DNA of 7,977 nucleotides from Phelpsiimicrobium sp043802125 (lineage in GTDB: Bacteria > Omnitrophota > Gorgyraeia > Velamenicoccales > Velamenicoccaceae), in NCBI GenBank assembly GCA_043802125.1, contig JAZDLG010000025.1:1-7977 (forward strand), given 5' to 3'. A program made the position numbers and the translations under genes. A model generated the notes under the pieces. The model searched no databases, had not been told where the DNA came from, and saw nothing but the letters and a program-made list of their open reading frames with translations. Below are positions 1-6,199 of this stretch, in pieces (the first letter of the stretch is position 1; each line of letters opens with the position of its first letter).

Positions 1-1
1 C

Positions 2-967
2 TCAAGTTAATAATTTAATAAGCCGCAGATCTTCGTCGGTATTTATCTTAGTGGGCTCACACGCCACCTCAAGATCGACAACATTTATTTTGTCGCAGAC
101 AACCCCGACCGCTTTGCCGCTCACACCTTTTAAAAGCAAGTCCACAGCCGCGTTGCCTAACCGCCCTCCGAGTATCCGGTCTTCAGCTGACGGCGCGCCG
201 CCGCGTTGAATGTGGCCCAACACCACGACCCGCGTCTCAAGGTCCGTTATATCAGAGATCTTCTTGGCCAGTTCATCGGCTTTGATAGCGCCTTCAGCGG
301 TCACGATGATCCAGCTGGCCTTGCCTCGGATGTATCCTTCGGTTATCTCATGGCATACCTCCGGGATATCAAATTTAACTTCAGGTATCAATACTTGTTC
401 GGCCCCGCCGGCTAAAGCTACTTTTAAAGCGATATACCCGCAGCTGCGGCCCATGATCTCCACGACAAAGATGCGCTCCATAGAATTAACAGTATCTTTT
501 ATTTTGTCAATGGCGCTTAAGGCGGTTTCTATCGCGGTATCGGAACCGATGGTCCTGTCCGTGCCGTTTAAGTCATTATCAATAGTCCCCGGGATACCTA
601 CGCAAGGTATATTCCAGTCCCTGCTCAAAGCAAGCGCTCCGCGATAACTCCCGTCGCCGCCGATAACTACAAGCGCTGATATACTGTTGCGCTGTAATAT
701 CTCAACAACCCGCTTCTGGCCTTCTTTGGCCATGAATTCAGGGCAACGTGAGGTCTTTAAAATGGTGCCGCCCCTGTTAATGATATTAGACACAGAGCGG
801 TGCGTTAAGGGTTTTATCTCGTCGTTCAAGAGCCCGGCATAGCCCCGGAATATCCCGTAGACTTCTATCTTGCGCGCGTAAGCCGTGCGCACAACACCCC
901 TGATAGCCGCGTTCATGCCGGGCGCGTCGCCGCCTGAAGTCAAAACACCTATGCGTTTTATCGCCAT
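2..967 (-). CDS. pfkA: ATP-dependent 6-phosphofructokinase
   Basis: Phosphorylates fructose 6-phosphate at C1, the committed step of glycolysis. It is complete: 321 residues (E. coli PfkA 320) with TGA at 4-2. Motifs are GVLTSGGDAPGMNAAIRG (7-24), GGDGS (103-107), PGTIDND (126-132) with catalytic Asp130, MGR (172-174), GGAE (187-190) and the family signature RVVVLGHIQRGGAPSAEDR (246-264). Gly in GGDGS and in PGTIDND marks the ATP form; pyrophosphate-using PFKs carry Asp and Lys there (GGDDS, PKTIDND). Arg23, Arg27 and Glu190 align with effector-site residues of E. coli PfkA, so ADP/PEP control is plausible. The start ATG shares one base with the ahcY stop (TAATG). GGGAG (983-979) lies 11 nt upstream. 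The window ends one base past the stop, so any downstream terminator is out of view. Confidence 0.98.
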   Translation of the reverse strand: MAIKRIGVLTSGGDAPGMNAAIRGVVRTAYARKIEVYGIFRGYAGLLNDEIKPLTHRSVSNIINRGGTILKTSRCPEFMAKEGQKRVVEILQRNSISALVVIGGDGSYRGALALSRDWNIPCVGIPGTIDNDLNGTDRTIGSDTAIETALSAIDKIKDTVNSMERIFVVEIMGRSCGYIALKVALAGGAEQVLIPEVKFDIPEVCHEITEGYIRGKASWIIVTAEGAIKADELAKKISDITDLETRVVVLGHIQRGGAPSAEDRILGGRLGNAAVDLLLKGVSGKAVGVVCDKINVVDLEVACEPTKINTDEDLRLIKLLT

Positions 968-2217
968 TACGTGCCCATCTCCCAGCTTGCGAGATACTTT
1001 TTCTGCTCAGCAGTAAGTTTATCTATTTTGACGCCCATAGACGCCAATTTTAACTCCGCTATTTTTCTGTCTATATCAACCGGCACTTTATAGACTTTTC
1101 TTTCAAGCTTCTTATAGTTCTTCTTCATATATTCGGCGGCTAAAGCCTGATTAGCGAAACTCATGTCCATTACCTGCGCCGGGTGCCCTTCGGCAGCGGC
1201 AAGATTGATAAGCCTGCCGTCGCCTAACAAATAGATCCTGCGGCCGTTGCTTAAAACGAATTCTTCAACAAAATCCCTGGTGAAACGGCGTTTTTTGCTC
1301 AGCTTCTGCAAAGCCGGGATGTCTATCTCCACGTTAAAATGCCCTGAATTACAGATTATGGCCTTATCTTTCATCACCTTAAAATGCTCGCCCCGCAGCA
1401 CGTTTATATCGCCGGTTACAGTGACAAAGATATCGCCTATTTTGGCGGCAGCGGCTATGGGCATCACCAGAAAACCATCCATCACCGCTTCCAGCGCCTT
1501 GAACGGGTCCACTTCAATGATGATGACTGTAGCACCCAGTCCTTTGGCGCGCATGGCAGCGCCCCGGCCGCACCACCCGTATCCGCAGACCACAAAATTC
1601 GTCCCGGCTATAAGCTTATTAGTCGCGCGGATAATGCCGTCAATGGTTGACTGGCCCGTGCCATACCGATTGTCAAATAAATATTTTGTCTGAGCGTCGT
1701 TGACGGCGATAATGGGATAAAGAAGTTTCTTCTCCTCTTCCATAGCGCGCAACCGGATGACACCCGTGGTCGTCTCTTCAGTGCCGCCCAAAGGGATATG
1801 CCCTTGAGACTTCTTATGGACAGTTGAAACAAGGTCAGCTCCGTCATCCAACGTCAGATCAGGCCTTATACTCAAGGCTGCCTCAAGGTGCTTATAATAA
1901 GTCTCGTTATCCTCGCCCTTAATAGCAAAAACAGGTATACCGTAATCCTTGACCAGCGACGCGGCGACATCATCCTGCGTTGATAAAGGATTTGAAGCGC
2001 AGAGCGCTATCTGAGCACCTGCGGCTTTGAGCGTCTGCATCAATACCGCGGTCTCCGAGGTCACGTGCAGGCAGCAGGCGATCTTGGCCCCTTCAAGAGG
2101 CTTCTCTTTTTCAAACCTTGAACGTATCAGGTTCAAAACGGGCATATTATCATCCGCCCACTCTATTCTTAGTTTACCTTTATTTTTAAGGCTGGTATCT
2201 TTCACATCGTAATTCAT
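967..2217 (-). CDS. ahcY: Adenosylhomocysteinase (SAH hydrolase), short archaeal/Thermotoga-type
   Basis: NAD-dependent enzyme that splits S-adenosylhomocysteine into homocysteine and a nucleoside, completing the methyl cycle with metK. Substrate-side residues are present: CLHVTSETA (49-57) with His51, LDDGADL (123-129), EETTTGVIRLRAM (147-159), and NDAQTKYLFDNRYGTGQS (173-190) with Lys178 and Asp182. The NAD fold shows CGYGWCGRGA (211-220) and Glu235, followed by NSGHFNVEID (290-299) with His293 and NLAAAEGHPAQVMDMSFANQ (338-357) with His345. At 416 residues it lacks the insertion of ~470-residue bacterial forms and the C-terminal Lys/Tyr tail (HYRY type) that reaches the neighbouring subunit's NAD. 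NPLSTQDDVAA and the IRLRAM block are of the archaeal/thermophile subgroup. That subgroup includes a methanogen enzyme reported to act on S-inosylhomocysteine, so the nucleoside is not certain. The ATG abuts the metK stop; GAGG (2229-2226) lies 8 nt upstream inside metK. Confidence 0.96.
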   Translation of the reverse strand: MNYDVKDTSLKNKGKLRIEWADDNMPVLNLIRSRFEKEKPLEGAKIACCLHVTSETAVLMQTLKAAGAQIALCASNPLSTQDDVAASLVKDYGIPVFAIKGEDNETYYKHLEAALSIRPDLTLDDGADLVSTVHKKSQGHIPLGGTEETTTGVIRLRAMEEEKKLLYPIIAVNDAQTKYLFDNRYGTGQSTIDGIIRATNKLIAGTNFVVCGYGWCGRGAAMRAKGLGATVIIIEVDPFKALEAVMDGFLVMPIAAAAKIGDIFVTVTGDINVLRGEHFKVMKDKAIICNSGHFNVEIDIPALQKLSKKRRFTRDFVEEFVLSNGRRIYLLGDGRLINLAAAEGHPAQVMDMSFANQALAAEYMKKNYKKLERKVYKVPVDIDRKIAELKLASMGVKIDKLTAEQKKYLASWEMGT

Positions 2218-3384
2218 CTATTTTACCTCTCTCTTCAATACCTCTACCTTATCTGTTTTCTCCCAAGTAAAAGAATCTTCGTGCCTGCCGAAATGGCCGT
2301 AACAGGCGGTCTTCAAATATTTCGGTTTTAACAGATCCAGGGCCCCAATGATACCTTTCGGCGTAAGATCAAAAATCCTGCGCACTGCCTTCTCAAGTTT
2401 TTCGTCGGCAATAACGCCCGTGTCATAGGTATCAATAAAGACATTGACCGGCTCCGCGACACCGATGCAATAAGCCAGCTGAATGAAACATTCTCTTGCA
2501 AGGCCTGCTGCAACGATATTCTTTGCGACATAGCGCGCCATATACGTCGCCGAACGGTCTACTTTACTAGGATCCTTGCCGGAAAAGGCGCCGCCGCCGT
2601 GCGCGGTGCGGCCGCCATATGTATCCACAATGATCTTGCGGCCCGTCATGCCCGTGTCAGACTGGGGCCCTCCTACGACAAACTTGCCGGTCTCATTTAC
2701 GAAATATTTTGTATTCTTATCCGCGAGCCCTTTTAAAATAGGGCTTGCTACGACCTTTATCATCTCTTCCCGCGCGGCCCTGGTGATCTTATGCCCTGTC
2801 GTATCTAAAATATCCTCCGTGTGTTGACAGGCCAGGACAACGTTTTCAACACGATTAGGTTTGCCGTTTTCATATTCAACCGTCACCTGCGACTTACAGT
2901 CAGGCCCAAGATACTTCAAAATGCCCTTGTTGCGCACTTCCGCGAATCGCCGCACAAGCGAATGCGCGAGCATCAAAGACAGCGGCATCAGTTCCGGAGT
3001 CTCGTCTATAGCATAGCCGATCATGATCCCCTGGTCGCCAGCGCCGCCAACGTCAACGCCCTGAGAAATATCCGGTGATTGCTTATTGATCGCGTTCAAA
3101 ATTGCGCACGTGTGATAATCAAAACCGTATTTCGGATGGGTGTAACCTATTGCCTTCACCACGCCGCGCACCAGCTTATGCACGTCTATGTGGGTTTGGG
3201 TCGTGATCTCGCCGCCAACGACAACTAAGCCCATCGTGACGTATGTCTCGCATGCCACGCGGCCTTTTTTATCATCTGCCAAAACAGCATCCAAAACTGC
3301 GTCAGAGATCTGATCGCAGACCTTGTCCGGATGGCCCTCGCCAACGGATTCGGACGCAAAAAAGAATTTCCTTTGCCGACTCAT
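2218..3384 (-). CDS. metK: S-adenosylmethionine synthetase (methionine adenosyltransferase)
   Basis: Makes S-adenosylmethionine from methionine and ATP, releasing phosphate and pyrophosphate. The 388 residues match bacterial MetK (E. coli 384). Clear motifs are SVGEGHPDK (13-21) with His18 and Asp20, the first family signature GAGDQGIMIGYA (114-125), TGRKIIVDTYGG (247-258), and the second signature GGGAFSGKDPSKVDRS (263-278), the phosphate-binding loop. The C terminus GHFGRHEDSFTWE (363-375) is also typical (YGHFGR...FxWE). No key residue is missing. The start at 3384 has the best ribosome binding site in the window, AAAGGAGG, 7 nt upstream. The gap after the nucleotidyltransferase is 14 nt, leaving no room for a SAM riboswitch. 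ahcY starts immediately after the stop codon, so SAM synthesis and disposal of its product SAH are co-expressed. Confidence 0.98.
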   Translation of the reverse strand: MSRQRKFFFASESVGEGHPDKVCDQISDAVLDAVLADDKKGRVACETYVTMGLVVVGGEITTQTHIDVHKLVRGVVKAIGYTHPKYGFDYHTCAILNAINKQSPDISQGVDVGGAGDQGIMIGYAIDETPELMPLSLMLAHSLVRRFAEVRNKGILKYLGPDCKSQVTVEYENGKPNRVENVVLACQHTEDILDTTGHKITRAAREEMIKVVASPILKGLADKNTKYFVNETGKFVVGGPQSDTGMTGRKIIVDTYGGRTAHGGGAFSGKDPSKVDRSATYMARYVAKNIVAAGLARECFIQLAYCIGVAEPVNVFIDTYDTGVIADEKLEKAVRRIFDLTPKGIIGALDLLKPKYLKTACYGHFGRHEDSFTWEKTDKVEVLKREVK

Positions 3385-3391
3385 TGTGCTT

Positions 3392-3399
3392 CCTCCTTT
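3392..3399 (-). promoter_or_regulatory. Strong Shine-Dalgarno of metK, touching the upstream stop codon
   Basis: AAAGGAGG on the minus strand ends 7 nt before the metK ATG. Its first base is the last base of the nucleotidyltransferase TAA stop. It is the longest anti-SD match in the window and fixes the metK start. It suggests metK is translated independently and strongly, unlike ptsI, which has no clear site. Confidence 0.85.
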
Positions 3400-4175
3400 T
3401 ACCTGTTAAACTGCGCGACCGCTTCCTTGTAAGAATCAAAATGGCCGATGTCGTGCCAATGCCCTTTTGACAGCGTAAAACCATAGACCCTGTCTTGCTC
3501 TAACAACCACCGTATGTAATTACCCGGCGCGTCTTTAGAAGTTTTGGGGTCTAAAATGTATTTTTCCAGAAACGCAAGCTTCGGCTGCGGAAAATAATAC
3601 AGGCACGTCGCTACCAATGCAGACTTTGGTTTCAGCGGCTTTTCTTCAAAAGACGAGACGCGGGAAACCGAATCCACGCTCACAACGCCAAACCGCGTGG
3701 CCTCCTTTTTGTCGCGTATATCAAATAATCCCAGCGAGGCAAATGGTTTTTTGCCGGCAGCGAACTTAAGAAAACCGGCGAAACCCTTGTCAAAAAGATT
3801 ATCTCCGCCTATCACGATCGTGTCGCCGGATATCTTCTTTTTTTTGACGGCGAAATAGATATCTCCGATAGCTCCTAACCTATCTTCGTTGGAAGTGGTG
3901 CCGTCGTTGAGAACGCTAACCAGGATCTTTTTTGAGCGCGCTTGCGAGCGCGTTTTTGACCATCTTGAAAAATCGCCATAAAATTTGTTGTTGGTGACGA
4001 TTATGGCCTCTTCAACCAACCCGCTCGCCTGGAGGTCATCTACGATAAAATCAACGACCGTCTTTGAGCGCGTGATCTTCAAAAGCGGTTTAGGAATATT
4101 GAGCGTAAGCGGATAAAGCCGCGTGGCATAACCCGCTGCCAAAATGATCGCCTTTATGTGTTTACGCTTTCCCAT
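3399..4175 (-). CDS. Sugar-phosphate nucleotidyltransferase (RmlA/GlmU-N superfamily), substrate unknown
   Basis: A 258-residue NTP_transferase-fold enzyme, expected to join an NTP and a sugar (or similar) phosphate to give an NDP-sugar and pyrophosphate. Numbering is from the ATG at 4175. The nucleotide-binding loop is LAAGYATRLYPLT (12-24) followed by PKPLL (28-32). A TTSNEDRLGAIGD stretch (93-105) follows, then GGDNLF (123-128) with Asp125 as a likely metal ligand. FEEKP (176-180) is the sugar-phosphate contact, and GHWHDIGHFDSYKEA (238-252) supplies a second likely metal Asp242. It lacks the C-terminal beta-helix of GlmU-like enzymes and is shorter than true RmlA (about 290), with GYATR in place of the usual GxGTR loop, so thymidylyl, uridylyl or cytidylyl transfer cannot be told apart. 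The ATG is chosen over a TTG one codon upstream because it forms a TGATG overlap with the ptsI stop; GGGAA (4189-4185) lies 9 nt upstream. Its place between ptsI and metK is unusual. Confidence 0.85.
   Translation of the reverse strand: MGKRKHIKAIILAAGYATRLYPLTLNIPKPLLKITRSKTVVDFIVDDLQASGLVEEAIIVTNNKFYGDFSRWSKTRSQARSKKILVSVLNDGTTSNEDRLGAIGDIYFAVKKKKISGDTIVIGGDNLFDKGFAGFLKFAAGKKPFASLGLFDIRDKKEATRFGVVSVDSVSRVSSFEEKPLKPKSALVATCLYYFPQPKLAFLEKYILDPKTSKDAPGNYIRWLLEQDRVYGFTLSKGHWHDIGHFDSYKEAVAQFNR
3935..3954 (+). repeat. Intragenic GC-rich hairpin followed by a T tract on the + strand
   Basis: CGCGCT (3937-3942) and AGCGCG (3947-3952) are perfect inverted repeats around a 4-nt TGCG loop, extended by a G-U and an A-U pair. 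On the + strand the stem is followed by TTTTT (3953-3957), as in an intrinsic terminator. It lies inside the nucleotidyltransferase gene, which is transcribed the other way, so it would only act on antisense RNA. It may simply reflect codons for an Arg/Ser/Ala-rich loop. Confidence 0.3.
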
Positions 4176-5932
4176 CAAGCTTGATTCCCGTAAAGACCGG
4201 GTAAAATATATTTTAGCTTTTCATTGATAAAATTCTCTACTTCCGCGCCCGTAGTGAGCGTCAACGCTTCGTCAGCTATCTCTTTTGCCTGAGCGAAAGT
4301 GACGCTGCGAATGACTTGTTTTATCTCAGGGATAGAGACTGACGGCATACTGAACTCATCTAAACCGAGACCCAAAAGAAGAACTGCCAATGACGGCTCG
4401 CCGGACATTTCTCCGCACATCCCGACCCAGATATTGGCATTGTGCCCAGCTTCAATAACACTCTTTATCAAACGAATAACAGCCGGATGCGTAGGTTCAT
4501 AGAGATAGGCGATTTTTTCGTTTGTCCTGTCCACGGCCAATGAGTATTGGATGAGGTCGTTGGTCCCTATGCTGAAAAAAGATACCTCATGGGACAATAT
4601 GTCGCTCGTCAACGCGGCCGACGGAACTTCTATCATGGCGCCTACTTCAAGCGTGGCGTTGTAAGGAACGTGCCTGTCCCTGAGCTCTCCCTTGGCTTCT
4701 TCTAATATAGCCTTGGCGCGCCTTAACTCCTCTACGCCGGAGATCATGGGAAACATTATTTTAAGGTTACCATGAGCGGACGCCCGCAGTATCGCGCGCA
4801 GCTGCGTCTTAAAAATATCGGGCCGCGCAATACAAAAACGTATGGCGCGCCAACCCATAAAAGGTGACATCTCTTTAGGCAGATTGAACGTAGAAATAAA
4901 CTTATCTCCCCCGAGGTCAAGAGTGCGCACGATAACAGGCTTATCTTTAAAAGTGACTGCCAGGCTCTTATAAGCTTCATACTGCTCGTCTTCCGTAGGC
5001 AGGTCCTTTCTGTTCATGTAGAAAAATTCCGTCCTGTATAAGCCCACGCCGTCGGCGCCGTGCAGAAGCACCGAAGGGACCTCTTCCGGAAACTCAATAT
5101 TGGCCGCAAGCGTTACAAGTTTTCCGTCCAGCGTTTGCGCCGGAAGGTCTTTTAGCGCAACGAGGTTCTCGGACAACCCCCTGATCTTTTCTTCACGCAC
5201 CTCATACTTCTTTAAAGTCTCCGGGTCAGGCGAAACGATGACGACTCCGGAAGAACCGTCCACGATGACCGTATCTTCGTTCTTTATTTTCTCCGTGCCG
5301 AATTCAAGGCCGACTACCGCCGGGATCTCAAGGGATTTGGCCATAATTGCCGTATGCGATGTCTTGCCCCCGATATCAGTGACAAAACCGATGACCTTAT
5401 TCTTGTGCATCATAGCCGTATCAGACGGTGAAAGGTCATGCGCGATGACGATAACCCTATCCTCTAAGTCAGCCAGGCCCTTCCTCTTCTTGCCTAAAAG
5501 ATTACGCAGGATGCGGCGCCCGACATCGTTGATATCGCTTATACGCTCTTTTAAATATTCATCTTCTATCCTGGAAAAAACGCCGGCGTATCTTTTTAAG
5601 ACTTCAGAAAAAACAAAATCTACGGAGAGCTTGTCTTTTTTGACTTTTGAGATGACCTCTTCAATAAGCATGCGGTCTTCCAAGACCAACAAGTGCGCGT
5701 CAAAGACCTCTCCGTGCTCAGACCCCATCTCCTGGGATATTTTTTTCTGCAGTAATATGATCTCCTGGCGCGTCTGAATAAGCGCGTCTTCAAAGCGCGA
5801 GATCTCCAGGGGCACCTGGTCCCCGGTAATAGGGTGCTTCTCAACGACAAGATCCTCCTTGCCGTAGATATACGCCTTACCTACCACTATGCCCGGCGCT
5901 GCCGGTATGCCTTTTAATATGAGCTCATTCAT
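4175..5932 (-). CDS. ptsI: PTS enzyme I (phosphoenolpyruvate-protein phosphotransferase)
   Basis: Cytoplasmic enzyme that autophosphorylates from PEP and passes the phosphate to HPr. Its 585 residues are the size of standard enzyme I (E. coli 575). The N-terminal swivel domain starts directly with GIPAAPGIVVGKA (8-20). There is no GAF domain, so it is not EI-Ntr (PtsP). The phosphohistidine is His193 in GGKTSHTAIMA (188-198). The PEP-binding barrel shows GVGLYRTEFFY (295-305), RTLDLGGDK (336-344), FSIGTNDLIQY (453-463) and GMCGEMSGE (504-512) with the proton-donor Cys506. All key residues are present. The start at 5932 matches the family N terminus. It overlaps the HPr stop by 8 nt and has no convincing Shine-Dalgarno (upstream bases are GGCTTTTGAATTCAG), which suggests translation coupled to HPr. 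The stop TGA shares one base with the next ATG. Confidence 0.97.
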   Translation of the reverse strand: MNELILKGIPAAPGIVVGKAYIYGKEDLVVEKHPITGDQVPLEISRFEDALIQTRQEIILLQKKISQEMGSEHGEVFDAHLLVLEDRMLIEEVISKVKKDKLSVDFVFSEVLKRYAGVFSRIEDEYLKERISDINDVGRRILRNLLGKKRKGLADLEDRVIVIAHDLSPSDTAMMHKNKVIGFVTDIGGKTSHTAIMAKSLEIPAVVGLEFGTEKIKNEDTVIVDGSSGVVIVSPDPETLKKYEVREEKIRGLSENLVALKDLPAQTLDGKLVTLAANIEFPEEVPSVLLHGADGVGLYRTEFFYMNRKDLPTEDEQYEAYKSLAVTFKDKPVIVRTLDLGGDKFISTFNLPKEMSPFMGWRAIRFCIARPDIFKTQLRAILRASAHGNLKIMFPMISGVEELRRAKAILEEAKGELRDRHVPYNATLEVGAMIEVPSAALTSDILSHEVSFFSIGTNDLIQYSLAVDRTNEKIAYLYEPTHPAVIRLIKSVIEAGHNANIWVGMCGEMSGEPSLAVLLLGLGLDEFSMPSVSIPEIKQVIRSVTFAQAKEIADEALTLTTGAEVENFINEKLKYILPGLYGNQA

Positions 5933-6191
5933 CTGAATTCAAAAGCCGTTCTAACTCAACTATGGCTTCCTCGCTGTCTATGCCCTCCGCGACAAGGATG
6001 ATCTCGCTGTCTTTTTCCGCGGCCAGCATAAGGATGCCCATTATGGATTTGCCGTTTACTACCTGATCGTCTTTAAGCACTTTTATGGCTGAATCAAATT
6101 TATTGGCTATCTGCACAAACAAGGCCGCGGGCCTGGCGTGGAGCCCTTGTTTGTTTTTCACTGTGATCTTCTTTTCAATCCGTTTAAGCAT
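5925..6191 (-). CDS. ptsH: Phosphocarrier protein HPr
   Basis: An 88-residue HPr, the normal length, which carries phosphate from enzyme I to EIIA proteins. The active-site block QGLHARPAA (15-23) contains His18, equivalent to the canonical His15. The second block NGKSIMGILML (46-56) contains Ser49, equivalent to Ser46, the residue phosphorylated by HPr kinase/phosphorylase in Firmicutes and many other bacteria. Both sites are intact, so this is not a Crh-type protein, which lacks the active histidine. The numbering offset of three at both sites supports the alignment and the chosen start. The ATG at 6191 lies 8 nt after the yvcK stop. A GGGAGG (6211-6206) inside the end of yvcK is 14 nt upstream, farther than usual. 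The 3' end overlaps ptsI by 8 nt. No kinase gene is in the window, so serine control is inference. Confidence 0.96.
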   Translation of the reverse strand: MLKRIEKKITVKNKQGLHARPAALFVQIANKFDSAIKVLKDDQVVNGKSIMGILMLAAEKDSEIILVAEGIDSEEAIVELERLLNSDE

Positions 6192-6199
6192 CAGAAGCG

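Noticed and set aside
210..647. Open + strand frames opposite pfkA, and similar ones opposite ahcY (1247-1693), metK (2576-2827) and yvcK (6699-6944)
   Set aside because: All are antisense shadows of well-supported genes and show no recognisable domains or convincing ribosome binding sites.
3385..3398. SAM riboswitch before metK
   Set aside because: The intergenic gap is only 14 nt and consists of the ribosome binding site and spacer, so no aptamer can fit.
3399..4175. Calling the nucleotidyltransferase rmlA
   Set aside because: It is shorter than RmlA, its nucleotide loop differs, and no dTDP-rhamnose genes are nearby, so the substrate is left open.
4173..4178. TTG at 4178 as the nucleotidyltransferase start
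   Set aside because: It is directly followed by ATG, and the ATG forms the common TGATG stop-start overlap with ptsI. The difference is one residue.
5100..5777. Long + strand open frame (225 codons) opposite ptsI
   Set aside because: It lies wholly inside ptsI, whose motifs are complete. The product is a Ser/Thr/Phe-rich sequence without any family motif, as expected from the antisense of a coding gene.
4175..5932. Assignment of enzyme I as PtsP (EI-Ntr)
   Set aside because: PtsP has an N-terminal GAF domain and is about 750 residues. This protein has 585 residues and starts directly with the EI swivel domain.
5925..6191. Assignment of the HPr gene as crh because it follows yvcK
   Set aside because: Crh lacks the active histidine, which is present here as His18 in QGLHARPAA.
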